25,172 nucleotides of DNA from positions 1 through 25,172 of IMG/VR virus record IMGVR_UViG_3300012204_000252. The stretch is one strand, 5' to 3'. A program made the translations under genes and the position numbers. The stretch is from a virus. Each line of letters begins with the position of its first letter. Position 1 is the stretch's first letter. Under the pieces are notes generated by a model that did no database searches, had not been told where the DNA came from, and saw only the letters and a list, made by a program, of their open reading frames with translations. Shown here piece after piece: positions 5,574 to 12,197 of this stretch.

Positions 5574-5921
5574 ATGAGCATCGAAATATCCGAGGAGACA
5601 ATTATCGGCATGGCGCGCGAAGCGATAACAAAAGAGGTCTCAGACCTCCGGCCGTTGTTGCGCGATGAGATGTTGAAATCGTTGCAGCTCGTGGATGAAG
5701 ACGGCGCGCTGGCGATTCTGCCGATAAAAGGGAAATACCCGCGCCGGACATTTCGTCGCCTGGCAAATAAATATCAGCTCGAGTACGTGCGGATCGACCG
5801 GTTCAAGTGGTGGAAGCTGAGCTCGATCGAAGCGTTGATTGAAAATCACACGGTTAATCGTAAGAGGTCGGAGGTCGGAGATCAGAGATCAGCGGGAACG
5901 CAACTGAGGGCGGTGGCATGA
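5574..5921 (+). CDS. Early protein, possible DNA-binding, unknown function
   Basis: A 115-residue protein. Residues 1-95 (MSIEISEETIIGMAREAITK, then GKYPRRTFRRLANKYQLEYV and RIDRFKWWKLSSIEALIE) look like a small helical domain. A segment around 54-85 resembles the MerR/excisionase-like winged-helix pattern in which a short helix pair is followed by a basic strand and W-K-x-S-S-I-E-A, so a DNA-binding or excisionase-like role is possible. The last about 20 residues come from a heptamer repeat. The end is an ATGA overlap. Confidence 0.65.
   Translation: MSIEISEETIIGMAREAITKEVSDLRPLLRDEMLKSLQLVDEDGALAILPIKGKYPRRTFRRLANKYQLEYVRIDRFKWWKLSSIEALIENHTVNRKRSEVGDQRSAGTQLRAVA
5864..5891 (+). repeat. 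Heptamer tandem repeat (GAGGTCG x2, GAGATCA x2)
   Basis: Four consecutive heptamers at the 3' end of a coding sequence, translated as part of KRSEVGDQRSA. In another register they read AGGTCGG/AGATCAG, the same family as at 5341 and 21157. Confidence 0.8.
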
Positions 5922-6133
5922 GCAACGCGCCGCCGATGGAAAAGCCGGGCGCCGGCCTTGAGGGGAACGGCGCCCGAGGTAAAAAGCGCCGGACAGCCAC
6001 GTCGGAACCGCGTAAAAGAGCAGAGCTCTCACGCGGCCAGCGCAATACCGGGCTAACAAGTAAAGGCAAGAGCGCGTCGGTGCAAGCCTGGGATGAGTTC
6101 GCGGAGCGATGCTCGAAGAAAGGGCGACGATGA
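5918..6133 (+). CDS. Basic early protein, unknown function
   Basis: A 71-residue, strongly basic and probably disordered protein (MSNAPPMEKPGAGLEGNGAR, then GKKRRTATSEPRKRAELSRG) with a short end motif SASVQAWDEFAERCSKKGRR. Both ends are ATGA overlaps (5918-5921, 6130-6133), which is the main evidence that it is translated. The coding DNA contains a nested inverted repeat (CCGCGT...ACGCGG with AGAGC/GCTCT inside, around 6008-6036). No function can be assigned. Confidence 0.6.
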   Translation: MSNAPPMEKPGAGLEGNGARGKKRRTATSEPRKRAELSRGQRNTGLTSKGKSASVQAWDEFAERCSKKGRR

Positions 6134-6237
6134 ACCGGCCGCTTTTATCCAAGCGCCGCGTGGCGAAGGTGGCCGCGTTATTTCAGTTGCCGAAAGCAGC
6201 CGGCACGGCTGCCGCCACAAGAAAGAAAGCGGCATGA
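6130..6237 (+). CDS. Small basic protein containing a dispersed repeat copy
   Basis: A 35-residue frame, MNRPLLSKRRVAKVAALFQL continuing PKAAGTAAATRKKAA. It starts and ends in ATGA overlaps (6130-6133 and 6234-6237), so translation is plausible although it is tiny. Its last third is encoded by a diverged copy of the 24-nt palindromic repeat (6196-6219). Confidence 0.5.
   Translation: MNRPLLSKRRVAKVAALFQLPKAAGTAAATRKKAA
6196..6219 (+). repeat. 24-nt dispersed palindromic repeat, copy 1 (diverged)
   Basis: Core AGCCGGCACGGCT within a 24-nt unit; two differences from the copy at 8369-8392. It lies within a 35-codon frame. Confidence 0.65.
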
Positions 6238-6419
6238 AGATCGTGCTGGTTATTTGCGTGACGCTGCTGGTGATCACTGGCGAGCGGTTCGTTGTCCAGA
6301 TGGAGGATATCGGGATCCGGAAACGGAAAGTGGCGCTCCAGGAGGAAGCGATCCGGATCATCAGGAGCCGTGGTGGATTGGCGGTTCCGCAGGCTGCGAC
6401 GGACGAGGAAAAACTTTAA
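6234..6419 (+). CDS. Small membrane-anchored protein, unknown function
   Basis: A 61-residue protein with an N-terminal membrane helix (MKIVLVICVTLLVITG) and a charged helical tail (ERFVVQMEDIGIRKRKVALQ, then EEAIRIIRSRG). It starts in an ATGA overlap. It is the fourth one-helix peptide of this operon (with those at 2605, 3559 and 5323), which suggests a shared membrane-linked role of the early region; this is inference. Confidence 0.6.
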   Translation: MKIVLVICVTLLVITGERFVVQMEDIGIRKRKVALQEEAIRIIRSRGGLAVPQAATDEEKL

Positions 6420-6422
6420 GCC

Positions 6423-6731
6423 ATGCGGAATTTTACCACGAAGGACACGAAGCTCGCGAAGGCGAGATTTGTTGTTTGTGCTGCAATACGAAGCAGAATG
6501 AGTGGCCGCATTATCTGCGGCGCCAGGCATCTCGACGACGTCATGCGGTCGCACGCGGCGGGCAAGCGCAATTTGCGCATTGAGTGGCGCGGCGCGGAGC
6601 AGGGTTTCATTGATCAATTCGGCAATTTTCTAACGCGCGAGCGGGCGTGGAAAGTCGCAGCGAAAGCTGGCCAGATTCGAAACCCACTCGACGGTCGCCG
6701 CGGCTATTTGTTCAGCGAACACCTGTACTGA
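6423..6731 (+). CDS. Conserved phage protein (IICGARH...AGQI family), unknown function
   Basis: The first about 26 residues (MRNFTTKDTKLAKARFVVCA and on) are translated from a nonamer repeat and are probably not native; the functional start may be the ATG at 6501 (MSGRIICGARHLDDVM). From there the protein resembles a short phage family in which an I-x-C-G-x-RH start is followed by EQGFIDQFGNFLTRERAWKV and an AGQI end; the biochemical role is unknown. It ends in a TGATG overlap with the next gene. The break in the ATGA chain upstream coincides with the repeat. Confidence 0.7.
   Translation: MRNFTTKDTKLAKARFVVCAAIRSRMSGRIICGARHLDDVMRSHAAGKRNLRIEWRGAEQGFIDQFGNFLTRERAWKVAAKAGQIRNPLDGRRGYLFSEHLY
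6435..6461 (+). repeat. Nonamer tandem repeat NNCACGAAG x3
   Basis: ACCACGAAG, GACACGAAG and CTCGCGAAG follow each other directly at the gene boundary. The pattern resembles a chromosomal repeat known to me from Verrucomicrobia and Planctomycetes. Confidence 0.7.
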
Positions 6732-6949
6732 TGAAGAGCTATTTGATTTCCTTCACTGTCGATCCTCGGAGAGCAAGTTGGCCGCGTATTTTCGATGATA
6801 TCATTTCGCACGATCTCCCTCGTTTATCGGACCTTCCGCGTTTGAAGAAACTTCTTCACGATCGCACGAAGGAAAAATACTCGCTGGCCGATTTCAAACC
6901 GCAGGACGTTGTGATCCTGAACATCGTAAAGCTGCGCTCCGATTCATGA
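6731..6949 (+). CDS. Small early protein, unknown function
   Basis: A 72-residue protein starting in a TGATG overlap: MKSYLISFTVDPRRASWPRI, then a helical LSDLPRLKKLLHDRTKEKYS and a hydrophobic C-terminal strand DVVILNIVKLRSDS. It looks like a compact alpha/beta fold with a ferredoxin-like pattern. It shares a theme (short beta start, basic middle, beta end) with the next gene, and the pair is joined by ATGA. Confidence 0.6.
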   Translation: MKSYLISFTVDPRRASWPRIFDDIISHDLPRLSDLPRLKKLLHDRTKEKYSLADFKPQDVVILNIVKLRSDS

Positions 6950-7182
6950 GCAAGCTGAAACCTCCGTCGATGCATCCTGAAGACATGTACGAAGGCAAGG
7001 AGATGTTCGCCATATTCATTCGGCGCAAAGACGGCTCGGAATTCATATCGCACGGTCAACCGTCCGGACCCGCGCTGTTCTTTCAACGTTTCCGAGCTCG
7101 TGATTGCCAGCGCAAACTCAAAGAGCACAAGCTCAGCGGAGTCGTTCGCCGGGTCTCCGTCACGGTTCGTCCTCTCAAATGA
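6946..7182 (+). CDS. Small early protein, unknown function
   Basis: A 78-residue protein (MSKLKPPSMHPEDMYEGKEM, then FAIFIRRKDGSEFISHGQPS and a basic end VVRRVSVTVRPLK). The predicted structure is mainly beta with one central helix. Both ends are ATGA overlaps, placing it directly before the HerA-like ATPase. No family recognised. Confidence 0.6.
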   Translation: MSKLKPPSMHPEDMYEGKEMFAIFIRRKDGSEFISHGQPSGPALFFQRFRARDCQRKLKEHKLSGVVRRVSVTVRPLK

Positions 7183-8975
7183 GCAAGCTGCATATTTCTT
7201 CTTCGCTTTCGTTGCCGATCGATGCGGTGACGCAGAAGTTCGGGATCCTGGGCCGGACCGGGAGCGGCAAAAGTTATTTCGCGACAAAGCTATGCGAAGA
7301 AATGCTGGACGCGAAAGCGCAGATCGTGGCGTTGGACCCGGTAGGCGTGTGGTGGGGTTTGCGCGTGGGCAAAGATGGAAAAAGCGATGCGTACAAGATT
7401 CCAGTTTTCGGCGGGTTGCACGGCGATATTCCGCTGGAACCAGGCGGCGGCGCGCTGATCGCGGACCTGATCGTCGATAAAACGATTTCGGCGGTTGTCG
7501 ATCTTTCCAATTTTCTTTTAAGCGAGCAACGCCGGTTCGCGACGGATTTCGCGACGCAGCTTTTTCATCGGAAGAAATCGCAACGCTCCGCGCTTCATCT
7601 TTTCGTTGAGGAAGCGCAGGAGTTCGTGCCGCAACAGGTGCGCGGCGACGTGGCGAAGATGGTGGGCGCGTACGAGCGACTGCTGAAACTCGGCCGTAAT
7701 TTCGGGATCGGCGCGTCTTTAATTTCGCAGCGGCCGCAATCGGTGAACAAGGACGTGCTGAACCAGACGGAATGTCTGTTCGCGTTTCAAATGACCGGGC
7801 CACAGGAGCGCAAAGCGATTGAATCCTGGGTGGCCGAGAAAGGGCTCGACAAAGATATCGTGGGCGAGCTGCCGAAACTGAAAATCGGTGAGGCGCACGT
7901 GTGGAGTCCGCAATGGCTGGAGATTTCTAAGACGGTCAAGATCGCGGAAAAGAAAACTGCGGACGTGAGCGCGACGCCGAAGCCGGGTGTAAAACCGATC
8001 GAGCCGAAACAGCTATCACAGATCGAGCTGGAAGATCTGAGCGACAAGATGCTGGCCACGATCGAGCGGGCCAAGCAGGAAGACCCGAAAGAGCTGAAGA
8101 AACAAATTTTCGAGCTGAAACGCGAGCTGGCATCCAAAAAGGACCGAGCCGGTCAGGCGGTAATTGAAAAGATACGGACCGAATCAAAGCGCGTAGAGGT
8201 TCCGGTTTTGAAGGACGGGCAGATTACGCGCTTAGAGAAAGTCGCGGACCGAATCGACGCAAGTTTTGATCGCGCAGCGCGATCGCTCAAAGAAGCGTGG
8301 GAGGCTTGCGTGTCGCAATTCGAGCCAATCAACGCAGCAATTGCAAAGATTCGCGACGTCGGGACATTGCAGCCGACACGGCTGCCGCTACAGCCAAACC
8401 ACTATTTAATAAAACGAAAGGAGCGAGGCGGAACAGTTGTGCCGAGTCGCGCTCGGCATCAGGACGCAAGTGCACATAGCAGAGGCAGCGGGGCAACTGG
8501 CACTGTCTCTGCGGATGAGGTTTCGCTCGGCATTGGCGAGCGGCGGTGCGCGATCGCGATTGCGCAGCATCCGAACGGCGTGATGCGGGAGCAGCTCACG
8601 ACGCTCACTGGTTACAAGCGATCGACGCGCAATACTTATCTGCAGCGGTTGCTGGCAGCCGGCTGCGTGACGCAAGTCGGGGAACGTTTCGCGATCACCG
8701 AAGCAGGGATTGATTGGATCGGCAGCGATTATCAGCTGTTGCCGACTGGCGCGGAGCTGCAGCGTTATTGGATCGATAAATTGCCTGCCGGCGAGAGCGC
8801 GATTTTCCAGGTTGTTCTCGATAATCCTGGCGGCATCACGCGTGAAGAGATCGGCGAGAAAACAAATTTCAAGCATTCGACGCGCAACACTTACATCCAG
8901 CGCCTGGCCGCGCGCGAGCTCGTTACCATTTCCGGCGACGTGGTGCGGCCGAGCGAAACGCTTTTCGAATCATGA
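7179..8975 (+). CDS. HerA/FtsK-like ATPase with two C-terminal winged helices
   Basis: A 598-residue protein of the HerA/DUF87 ATPase type. Walker A is GRTGSGKS (25-32), Walker B is ALHLFVEEAQEF with Glu145-Glu146, and RNFGIGASLISQRP (174-187) is the sensor region usual for this class. Residues about 255-345 are a charged, coiled-coil-like stalk (KELKKQIFELKRELASKKDR). The C-terminal part holds two related winged helices with STRNTYLQRLLAAG and STRNTYIQRLAARE, an internal duplication. The linker between (about 398-446) is encoded by repeat DNA, including a perfect copy of the 24-nt palindrome. The start is ATG 7179 in an ATGA overlap; the frame is open further upstream. HerA-like enzymes move along double-stranded DNA; here a role in replication or recombination of phage DNA is likely but not proven. 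Confidence 0.85.
   Translation: MSKLHISSSLSLPIDAVTQKFGILGRTGSGKSYFATKLCEEMLDAKAQIVALDPVGVWWGLRVGKDGKSDAYKIPVFGGLHGDIPLEPGGGALIADLIVDKTISAVVDLSNFLLSEQRRFATDFATQLFHRKKSQRSALHLFVEEAQEFVPQQVRGDVAKMVGAYERLLKLGRNFGIGASLISQRPQSVNKDVLNQTECLFAFQMTGPQERKAIESWVAEKGLDKDIVGELPKLKIGEAHVWSPQWLEISKTVKIAEKKTADVSATPKPGVKPIEPKQLSQIELEDLSDKMLATIERAKQEDPKELKKQIFELKRELASKKDRAGQAVIEKIRTESKRVEVPVLKDGQITRLEKVADRIDASFDRAARSLKEAWEACVSQFEPINAAIAKIRDVGTLQPTRLPLQPNHYLIKRKERGGTVVPSRARHQDASAHSRGSGATGTVSADEVSLGIGERRCAIAIAQHPNGVMREQLTTLTGYKRSTRNTYLQRLLAAGCVTQVGERFAITEAGIDWIGSDYQLLPTGAELQRYWIDKLPAGESAIFQVVLDNPGGITREEIGEKTNFKHSTRNTYIQRLAARELVTISGDVVRPSETLFES
8369..8392 (+). repeat. 24-nt dispersed palindromic repeat, copy 2 (reference copy)
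   Basis: Core AGCCGACACGGCT, flanked by GC before and GCCGCTACA-type sequence after. It is an exact reverse complement of the three copies inside the 16605-18692 gene. Confidence 0.85.
8440..8458. repeat. Perfect hairpin in the ATPase linker region
   Basis: TGCCGAG-TCGCG-CTCGGCA gives a 7-bp stem with a 5-nt loop, translated in frame. Together with the 24-nt repeat at 8369 it marks the inserted linker. Confidence 0.6.
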
Positions 8976-9325
8976 GCGCGAATTCGAAAATCGAATGGAC
9001 AGAAAAAACGTGGAACCCCATCGCGGCCTTCCTGAAGCGCGACATCACAGTAAACATCGGCGGCAGAGATCGCGTAATTCCAAAAGGCACACGTGGCTGG
9101 TTCTGTGTGAAATGCTCGCCTGGCTGCGCGCATTGCTATGCGGAAGGAATCAATCTGCGGCTTGGCAACGGGCTCACGTATTTGCATCGCAATCTCAGCG
9201 ATATCGAGTTTCGCCTGGTCAAGTATTCGGCGTCATTGCCGAATGAATGGACGGCCGATTTGCGAATTCGTGAGTTTCCAACGCCGCAGTCAGCGCCAGC
9301 GGCTACAGCGGAGATCGCGCGATGA
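8972..9325 (+). CDS. Short phage Gp37/Gp68-type (DUF5131-like) cysteine-cluster protein
   Basis: A 117-residue protein beginning MSANSKIEWTEKTWNP, the signature start of the phage Gp37/Gp68 family, followed by a cysteine cluster CVKCSPGCAHCYAE (Cys45, Cys48, Cys52, Cys55) that would bind a metal or iron-sulfur centre. Family members I remember are around 230-300 residues; this one stops after about 100 recognisable residues and ends in PTPQSAPAATAEIAR, encoded by low-complexity sequence. So it is probably a truncated version, or a short natural variant kept for the cysteine domain alone. ATGA overlaps at both ends show it is still part of the operon. Confidence 0.75.
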   Translation: MSANSKIEWTEKTWNPIAAFLKRDITVNIGGRDRVIPKGTRGWFCVKCSPGCAHCYAEGINLRLGNGLTYLHRNLSDIEFRLVKYSASLPNEWTADLRIREFPTPQSAPAATAEIAR

Positions 9326-9588
9326 ACTTGAAGGACGCGATCGTCGGTACGCGCGAGATGCTGAAGTATCGCGATCAGAAGATTCTTCAGTTGAACATCG
9401 GATTGCCCGACGCGTGCATTCTTGTTTCGCAATTACAGCTCGCGATCACGCATCCTGAGAATCCCGCTGCCGAAACGTCGCGTTCACATTGCGAGGCAAT
9501 CATCGGCCAAATCGAACGATTGAGTAAAGACCTGGCTGATTTTCTGAGGCTCGGCTTCGATCCGAAGCACGACGTGAAAACCACATGA
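9322..9588 (+). CDS. Small early protein preceding the replication gene
   Basis: An 88-residue protein, predicted mostly helical (MNLKDAIVGTREMLKYRDQK, then CEAIIGQIERLSKDLADFLR). No family recognised. It starts and ends in ATGA overlaps with the Gp37/Gp68-type gene and the replication gene. The position suggests a role linked to replication, without direct evidence. Confidence 0.65.
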   Translation: MNLKDAIVGTREMLKYRDQKILQLNIGLPDACILVSQLQLAITHPENPAAETSRSHCEAIIGQIERLSKDLADFLRLGFDPKHDVKTT

Positions 9589-10502
9589 GCGCGGACTTTG
9601 CACAGCTCGCGCGAATTAGCCGGCGTGCGTTGCACATGTACGATCTGACGGAACGTGAGCGGCGGGTCAGCGAAGTAATAATCGAATGGTCGTTCGGGCG
9701 CGGGCGCGAAGCTGCGCTGATCCCGGAGCTGGATGCCTTTGTGGATCTGACCGGATTGGATCGGGGAGATGTTTCGCGCGCGATGCAGCGGTTGGTTGAT
9801 CGCGGCATCGTGCAGTTAAGCGGCAATCGGGGCGCGCGAACGTACGCGTTTATTCCTTCGGCCGCGTTCTGGAACGAACGGAAACCGCTCTACGATATGG
9901 AGCGGGCACTCGCTCGAGCACACGAGCTCGAGAAGATCAACGTGATGGCAAATGAAACGCCGGCTGTTGAGCCGAGCGGACAATCGAAATTGCCGTTGCC
10001 GGCTGATGAGCCGGGCCTTGATGAAGGCGTCGCAATGGCTGCGCGTGATGACGCGCTGGCGATTGGTGAATCGCCAATGACGGGGAGCGTTGGTAAAACA
10101 CCAATGACGGGCAGCGTTGGTGAATCACCAATTCCGCCACGAGACGCGCGTACGTGTGCGCGCGACGTATTGCAAAACGTAAGTACAAAACGTATTGCAG
10201 TACACGTAGGCGGTTCGCCTAAAACGCAGAAACGTTTCGCTAATGATGAAAAGAACCACGTGTTCGAGCTGCTCGAATCACTGGCCGGCCGACAACAGCG
10301 CGACCGCGATGATTTTTCGCGCAATCGGTTCACCTGGCTGCGGAGATTTGGCGATCAAGATTTCTCGATCATCAGACGCGCACTCGGGATTGTGAGAGAT
10401 CACGAACAAAACCCGAAAAACAAACGGGACAAGCCACTCGGCGCAGTGCTATTCCGCGAATGCGTGAAACTCGCGCAGGCCGTCGGCAAGACTTTTCGGT
10501 AG
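9585..10502 (+). CDS. Winged-helix phage replication protein (lambda O-like)
   Basis: A 305-residue protein with an N-terminal winged-helix domain (about 18-92: LTERERRVSEVIIEWSFGRG, VDLTGLDRGDVSRAMQRLVD, RGIVQLSGNRGARTYAFIP), as in phage O-type replication initiators. A disordered centre (about 120-210) contains three repeats of the kind GESPMTGSV encoded by dyad-symmetric 27-bp units. The C-terminal part (about 225-305, with WLRRFGDQDFSIIRRALGIV) is helical and may bind the host helicase or loader. As in lambda, the likely origin lies inside the gene. It is the last gene of the early operon; a minus-strand remnant converges on it 21 bp after its stop. Confidence 0.75.
   Translation: MSADFAQLARISRRALHMYDLTERERRVSEVIIEWSFGRGREAALIPELDAFVDLTGLDRGDVSRAMQRLVDRGIVQLSGNRGARTYAFIPSAAFWNERKPLYDMERALARAHELEKINVMANETPAVEPSGQSKLPLPADEPGLDEGVAMAARDDALAIGESPMTGSVGKTPMTGSVGESPIPPRDARTCARDVLQNVSTKRIAVHVGGSPKTQKRFANDEKNHVFELLESLAGRQQRDRDDFSRNRFTWLRRFGDQDFSIIRRALGIVRDHEQNPKNKRDKPLGAVLFRECVKLAQAVGKTFR
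10062..10132. other. Candidate replication origin: three dyad iterons at 27-bp spacing
   Basis: Three 17-mers, ATTGGTGAATCGCCAAT (10062-10078), GTTGGTAAAACACCAAT (10089-10105) and GTTGGTGAATCACCAAT (10116-10132), are each an inverted repeat, separated by GACGGGGAGC and GACGGGCAGC. Just downstream, the repeated ACGTATTGCA and AAAACGTA motifs (about 10168-10205) form a somewhat AT-richer stretch that could unwind. The arrangement copies that of lambda ori within gene O. Confidence 0.6.
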
Positions 10503-10523
10503 TGGGCTACTTCGAGTTTTCAT

Positions 10524-10757
10524 TCACCAGCCCGTTTCCTTGAAGCCGGTTACGAAATCGGCGTGAAACCAATCAATTCCGCTTAGCTTGTCATAGTCGT
10601 GTTGGCCCGCCGCCTCGATTAACTTGCCAACGAACGCCAACGCCTTCACAATGTCTCTGATATGCTGGCGGCTGGATGCCAGTAGCGTTTCCCTGCCGGT
10701 GTTCGCGAAGTCGCAAGTTCGTGTGTCAGCAGTTTCTGATTTTGTAATTTCAATCAT
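10524..10757 (-). pseudogene. Truncated minus-strand phage protein (HDYDKL...FHADFVTGF)
   Basis: A 77-residue frame on the minus strand from ATG 10757 (TTG at 10769 is an alternative start). The sequence IRDIVKALAFVGKLIEAAGQ then HDYDKLSGIDWFHADFVTGF resembles a phage protein family in which HD-x-DKL is followed by a histidine-rich segment after TGF...W. Here the frame stops straight after KETGW, so the second histidine motif is missing. It fills most of the 349-bp gap between the replication gene and the next plus-strand gene and is not part of the early operon. Probably a remnant. Confidence 0.5.
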
Positions 10758-10851
10758 AAATTTGTTCAAAGTAGCCTACTACCGACTTTCATCTCTGGTA
10801 GCGGATTGCTTAATCTCGCGCAATGGCGTAAAAAGCGCGCGTGATTGACTG

Positions 10852-11226
10852 TTGATCGATCAATTTCTAAAGCTTCTCGGCGCGTCGCCAAATCAGATCG
10901 ATGAGCTTTTCATCAAAAGGCTGGAAACGCGGGGCTATATCGTGGAGCTTCGCGGCCCGTGGGAGACAGTGAAGCATGTCTGCACGCGGCTGCATATTTC
11001 CCAAAGCAAATTCCGGCGCCGGATGAAGCGCCGCCCAAGGCCGCATCCGTCCGATATCGATGTGGGAGAAAGCGGCCGGATTATACTCATCAGGAGTAAT
11101 CCGCAGTTGGACAGGTTTTTGTTAGCGCTTAGGCAACCACCTGAAAAATTAACTGAGAAAAAGACCGTCAAGGTTATTCTCAGAATTCCGCCTGAGCCGG
11201 CCAAGGCGCGCAAGAAACGCGCATAA
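10852..11226 (+). CDS. Basic DNA-binding-like regulator
   Basis: A 124-residue protein, very basic, with a helix-turn-helix-like stretch WETVKHVCTRLHISQSKFRR (about 39-58) followed by RMKRRPRPHPSDIDVG, a strand pair ESGRIILIRSNPQLDRFLLA and a lysine-rich tail. The only upstream start is TTG at 10852 (or CTG just before), as the frame is closed just upstream. It could be a phage middle or late regulator; this is inference from position between the early operon and terminase. Confidence 0.6.
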   Translation: MIDQFLKLLGASPNQIDELFIKRLETRGYIVELRGPWETVKHVCTRLHISQSKFRRRMKRRPRPHPSDIDVGESGRIILIRSNPQLDRFLLALRQPPEKLTEKKTVKVILRIPPEPAKARKKRA

Positions 11227-11450
11227 ATCGGGTAAATGCGGTCAGGTTAGCACCACAATTCGCGCGCTGGCGTATTGAAACGCTGGGGCGCGCGCGAAAT
11301 AATCCATTTCGATCAAAGCGATTGTTCATCCCCCGGAACGGTCATTCGGTCCCGCTGCAGCGGGATCGCGTCTCGATTTTTGGCATCTAGCGCGGACGCC
11401 CCACAACAATTTGCCCGCCGAAAGTTCTATCCCTTCGGCGCGGCTACTCA
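11227..11450. other. Non-coding stretch with several hairpins
   Basis: No credible gene on either strand. It holds CGAAAT/ATTTCG (about 11296-11312), a strong hairpin centred on a perfect 16-bp palindrome (11350-11365) and GCCGAA...TTCGGC (11416-11440). A T5 run follows the second hairpin at a distance of about 11 bases. It may be a leader or terminator region for the next gene. Confidence 0.5.
11347..11368. terminator. Strong hairpin, possible terminator
   Basis: TCCCGCTGCAGCGGGA is a perfect palindrome, extended to 11 bp per arm with one G-T pair. GATTTTTGG follows about 8-10 bases later, too far for a classic intrinsic terminator, so termination is only a possibility. Confidence 0.35.
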
Positions 11451-12197
11451 ATGCCGGATGATTCAATTCGGTTGCAGCAACATCGGGAATATCTCGCGGC
11501 GTTTGCGAAAATGCGAGAAAACTGGACGCCGGCGCAGCTGCGGCACGCGATCGAGAACGGTTACGATAAGCCGTTGCCGTTTGAGAAATCGCGCCCTGGC
11601 TGGAAGGGCGACGGCGATAACGAAGACGAGCAAGGCAATCCGGCTGATGACGTGGTGGATTCAAATACGCCATTGGACGCCCTCGAGCCTTTGGGCGTGC
11701 GCGATGACGATCTGGGAAAGATCGGGGAATGTTTCACTGCCGCGCTGATCTGGGCGAGCGAGGCGAAGACGGTTATTGAAATGGGTTGGCGCATTCATGC
11801 AATGATGGCGGTTTTCCGGCCTGCGCTCCTGGAAGGAATGGAACTGGAAACGCAGCTGGATCGGGAGCTGGGATTGCGCGAAGCGATCGGGCTTCGCCGG
11901 CGGACGGTCCTTAAAGTGGGCGAATATTATCGGGGCGTGTTGGCGTGGTGCCGGCGTTGCAATTCGCTATCGCAACTCGGCCAGCGCGGATTCGCGATGA
12001 TCTACGCGATGCGGCGGGATCTGATCGGCAAACTCAATACGAACGCTGCGCTGGGCGGATTAAGCAATAAGACGCGCCAGGCGTTTAACAGGACTGTCGG
12101 AGATTTTCGGGACAGCAACCACGGGTTCCGGAATGGAGTAATGCGTGGTGAATCAACGAGGATAAAATGCAAAATATCACAGACATCAGAAAGTTAA
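11451..12197 (+). CDS. Unknown protein of the middle region
   Basis: A 248-residue protein. The N-terminal part (MPDDSIRLQQHREYLAAFAK) is helical, a Asp/Asn-rich linker lies at about 53-75, and residues about 85-200 form a helical domain (IGECFTAALIWASEAKTVIE, MGWRIHAMMAVFRPALL). The C-terminal end, GFRNGVMRGESTRIKCKISQ, resembles the tail of an uncharacterised protein group I associate with verrucomicrobial prophages, function unknown. It overlaps the next gene by 31 bp in another frame. Confidence 0.65.
   Translation: MPDDSIRLQQHREYLAAFAKMRENWTPAQLRHAIENGYDKPLPFEKSRPGWKGDGDNEDEQGNPADDVVDSNTPLDALEPLGVRDDDLGKIGECFTAALIWASEAKTVIEMGWRIHAMMAVFRPALLEGMELETQLDRELGLREAIGLRRRTVLKVGEYYRGVLAWCRRCNSLSQLGQRGFAMIYAMRRDLIGKLNTNAALGGLSNKTRQAFNRTVGDFRDSNHGFRNGVMRGESTRIKCKISQTSES

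Noticed and set aside
6856-7803. 315-codon minus-strand frame over the start of the ATPase gene
   Set aside because: Arg/Pro/Ser-rich composition and full overlap with the Walker A and B region of the ATPase.
8416-8441. Internal start (AAAGGAG then GTG 8439) giving a separate winged-helix protein
   Set aside because: The distance of about 16 bases from the Shine-Dalgarno-like site to the GTG is too long and the GTG lies in a hairpin; I consider it weak.
10205-10221. Hairpin AGGCG-GTT-CGCCT as a terminator
   Set aside because: It lies in the middle of the replication gene and is not followed by a T-run; at most part of the origin region.
10624-10848. 74-codon plus-strand frame after the replication gene
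   Set aside because: The minus-strand frame here resembles a known phage protein pattern; the plus frame has no ribosome-binding site and no recognisable pattern.
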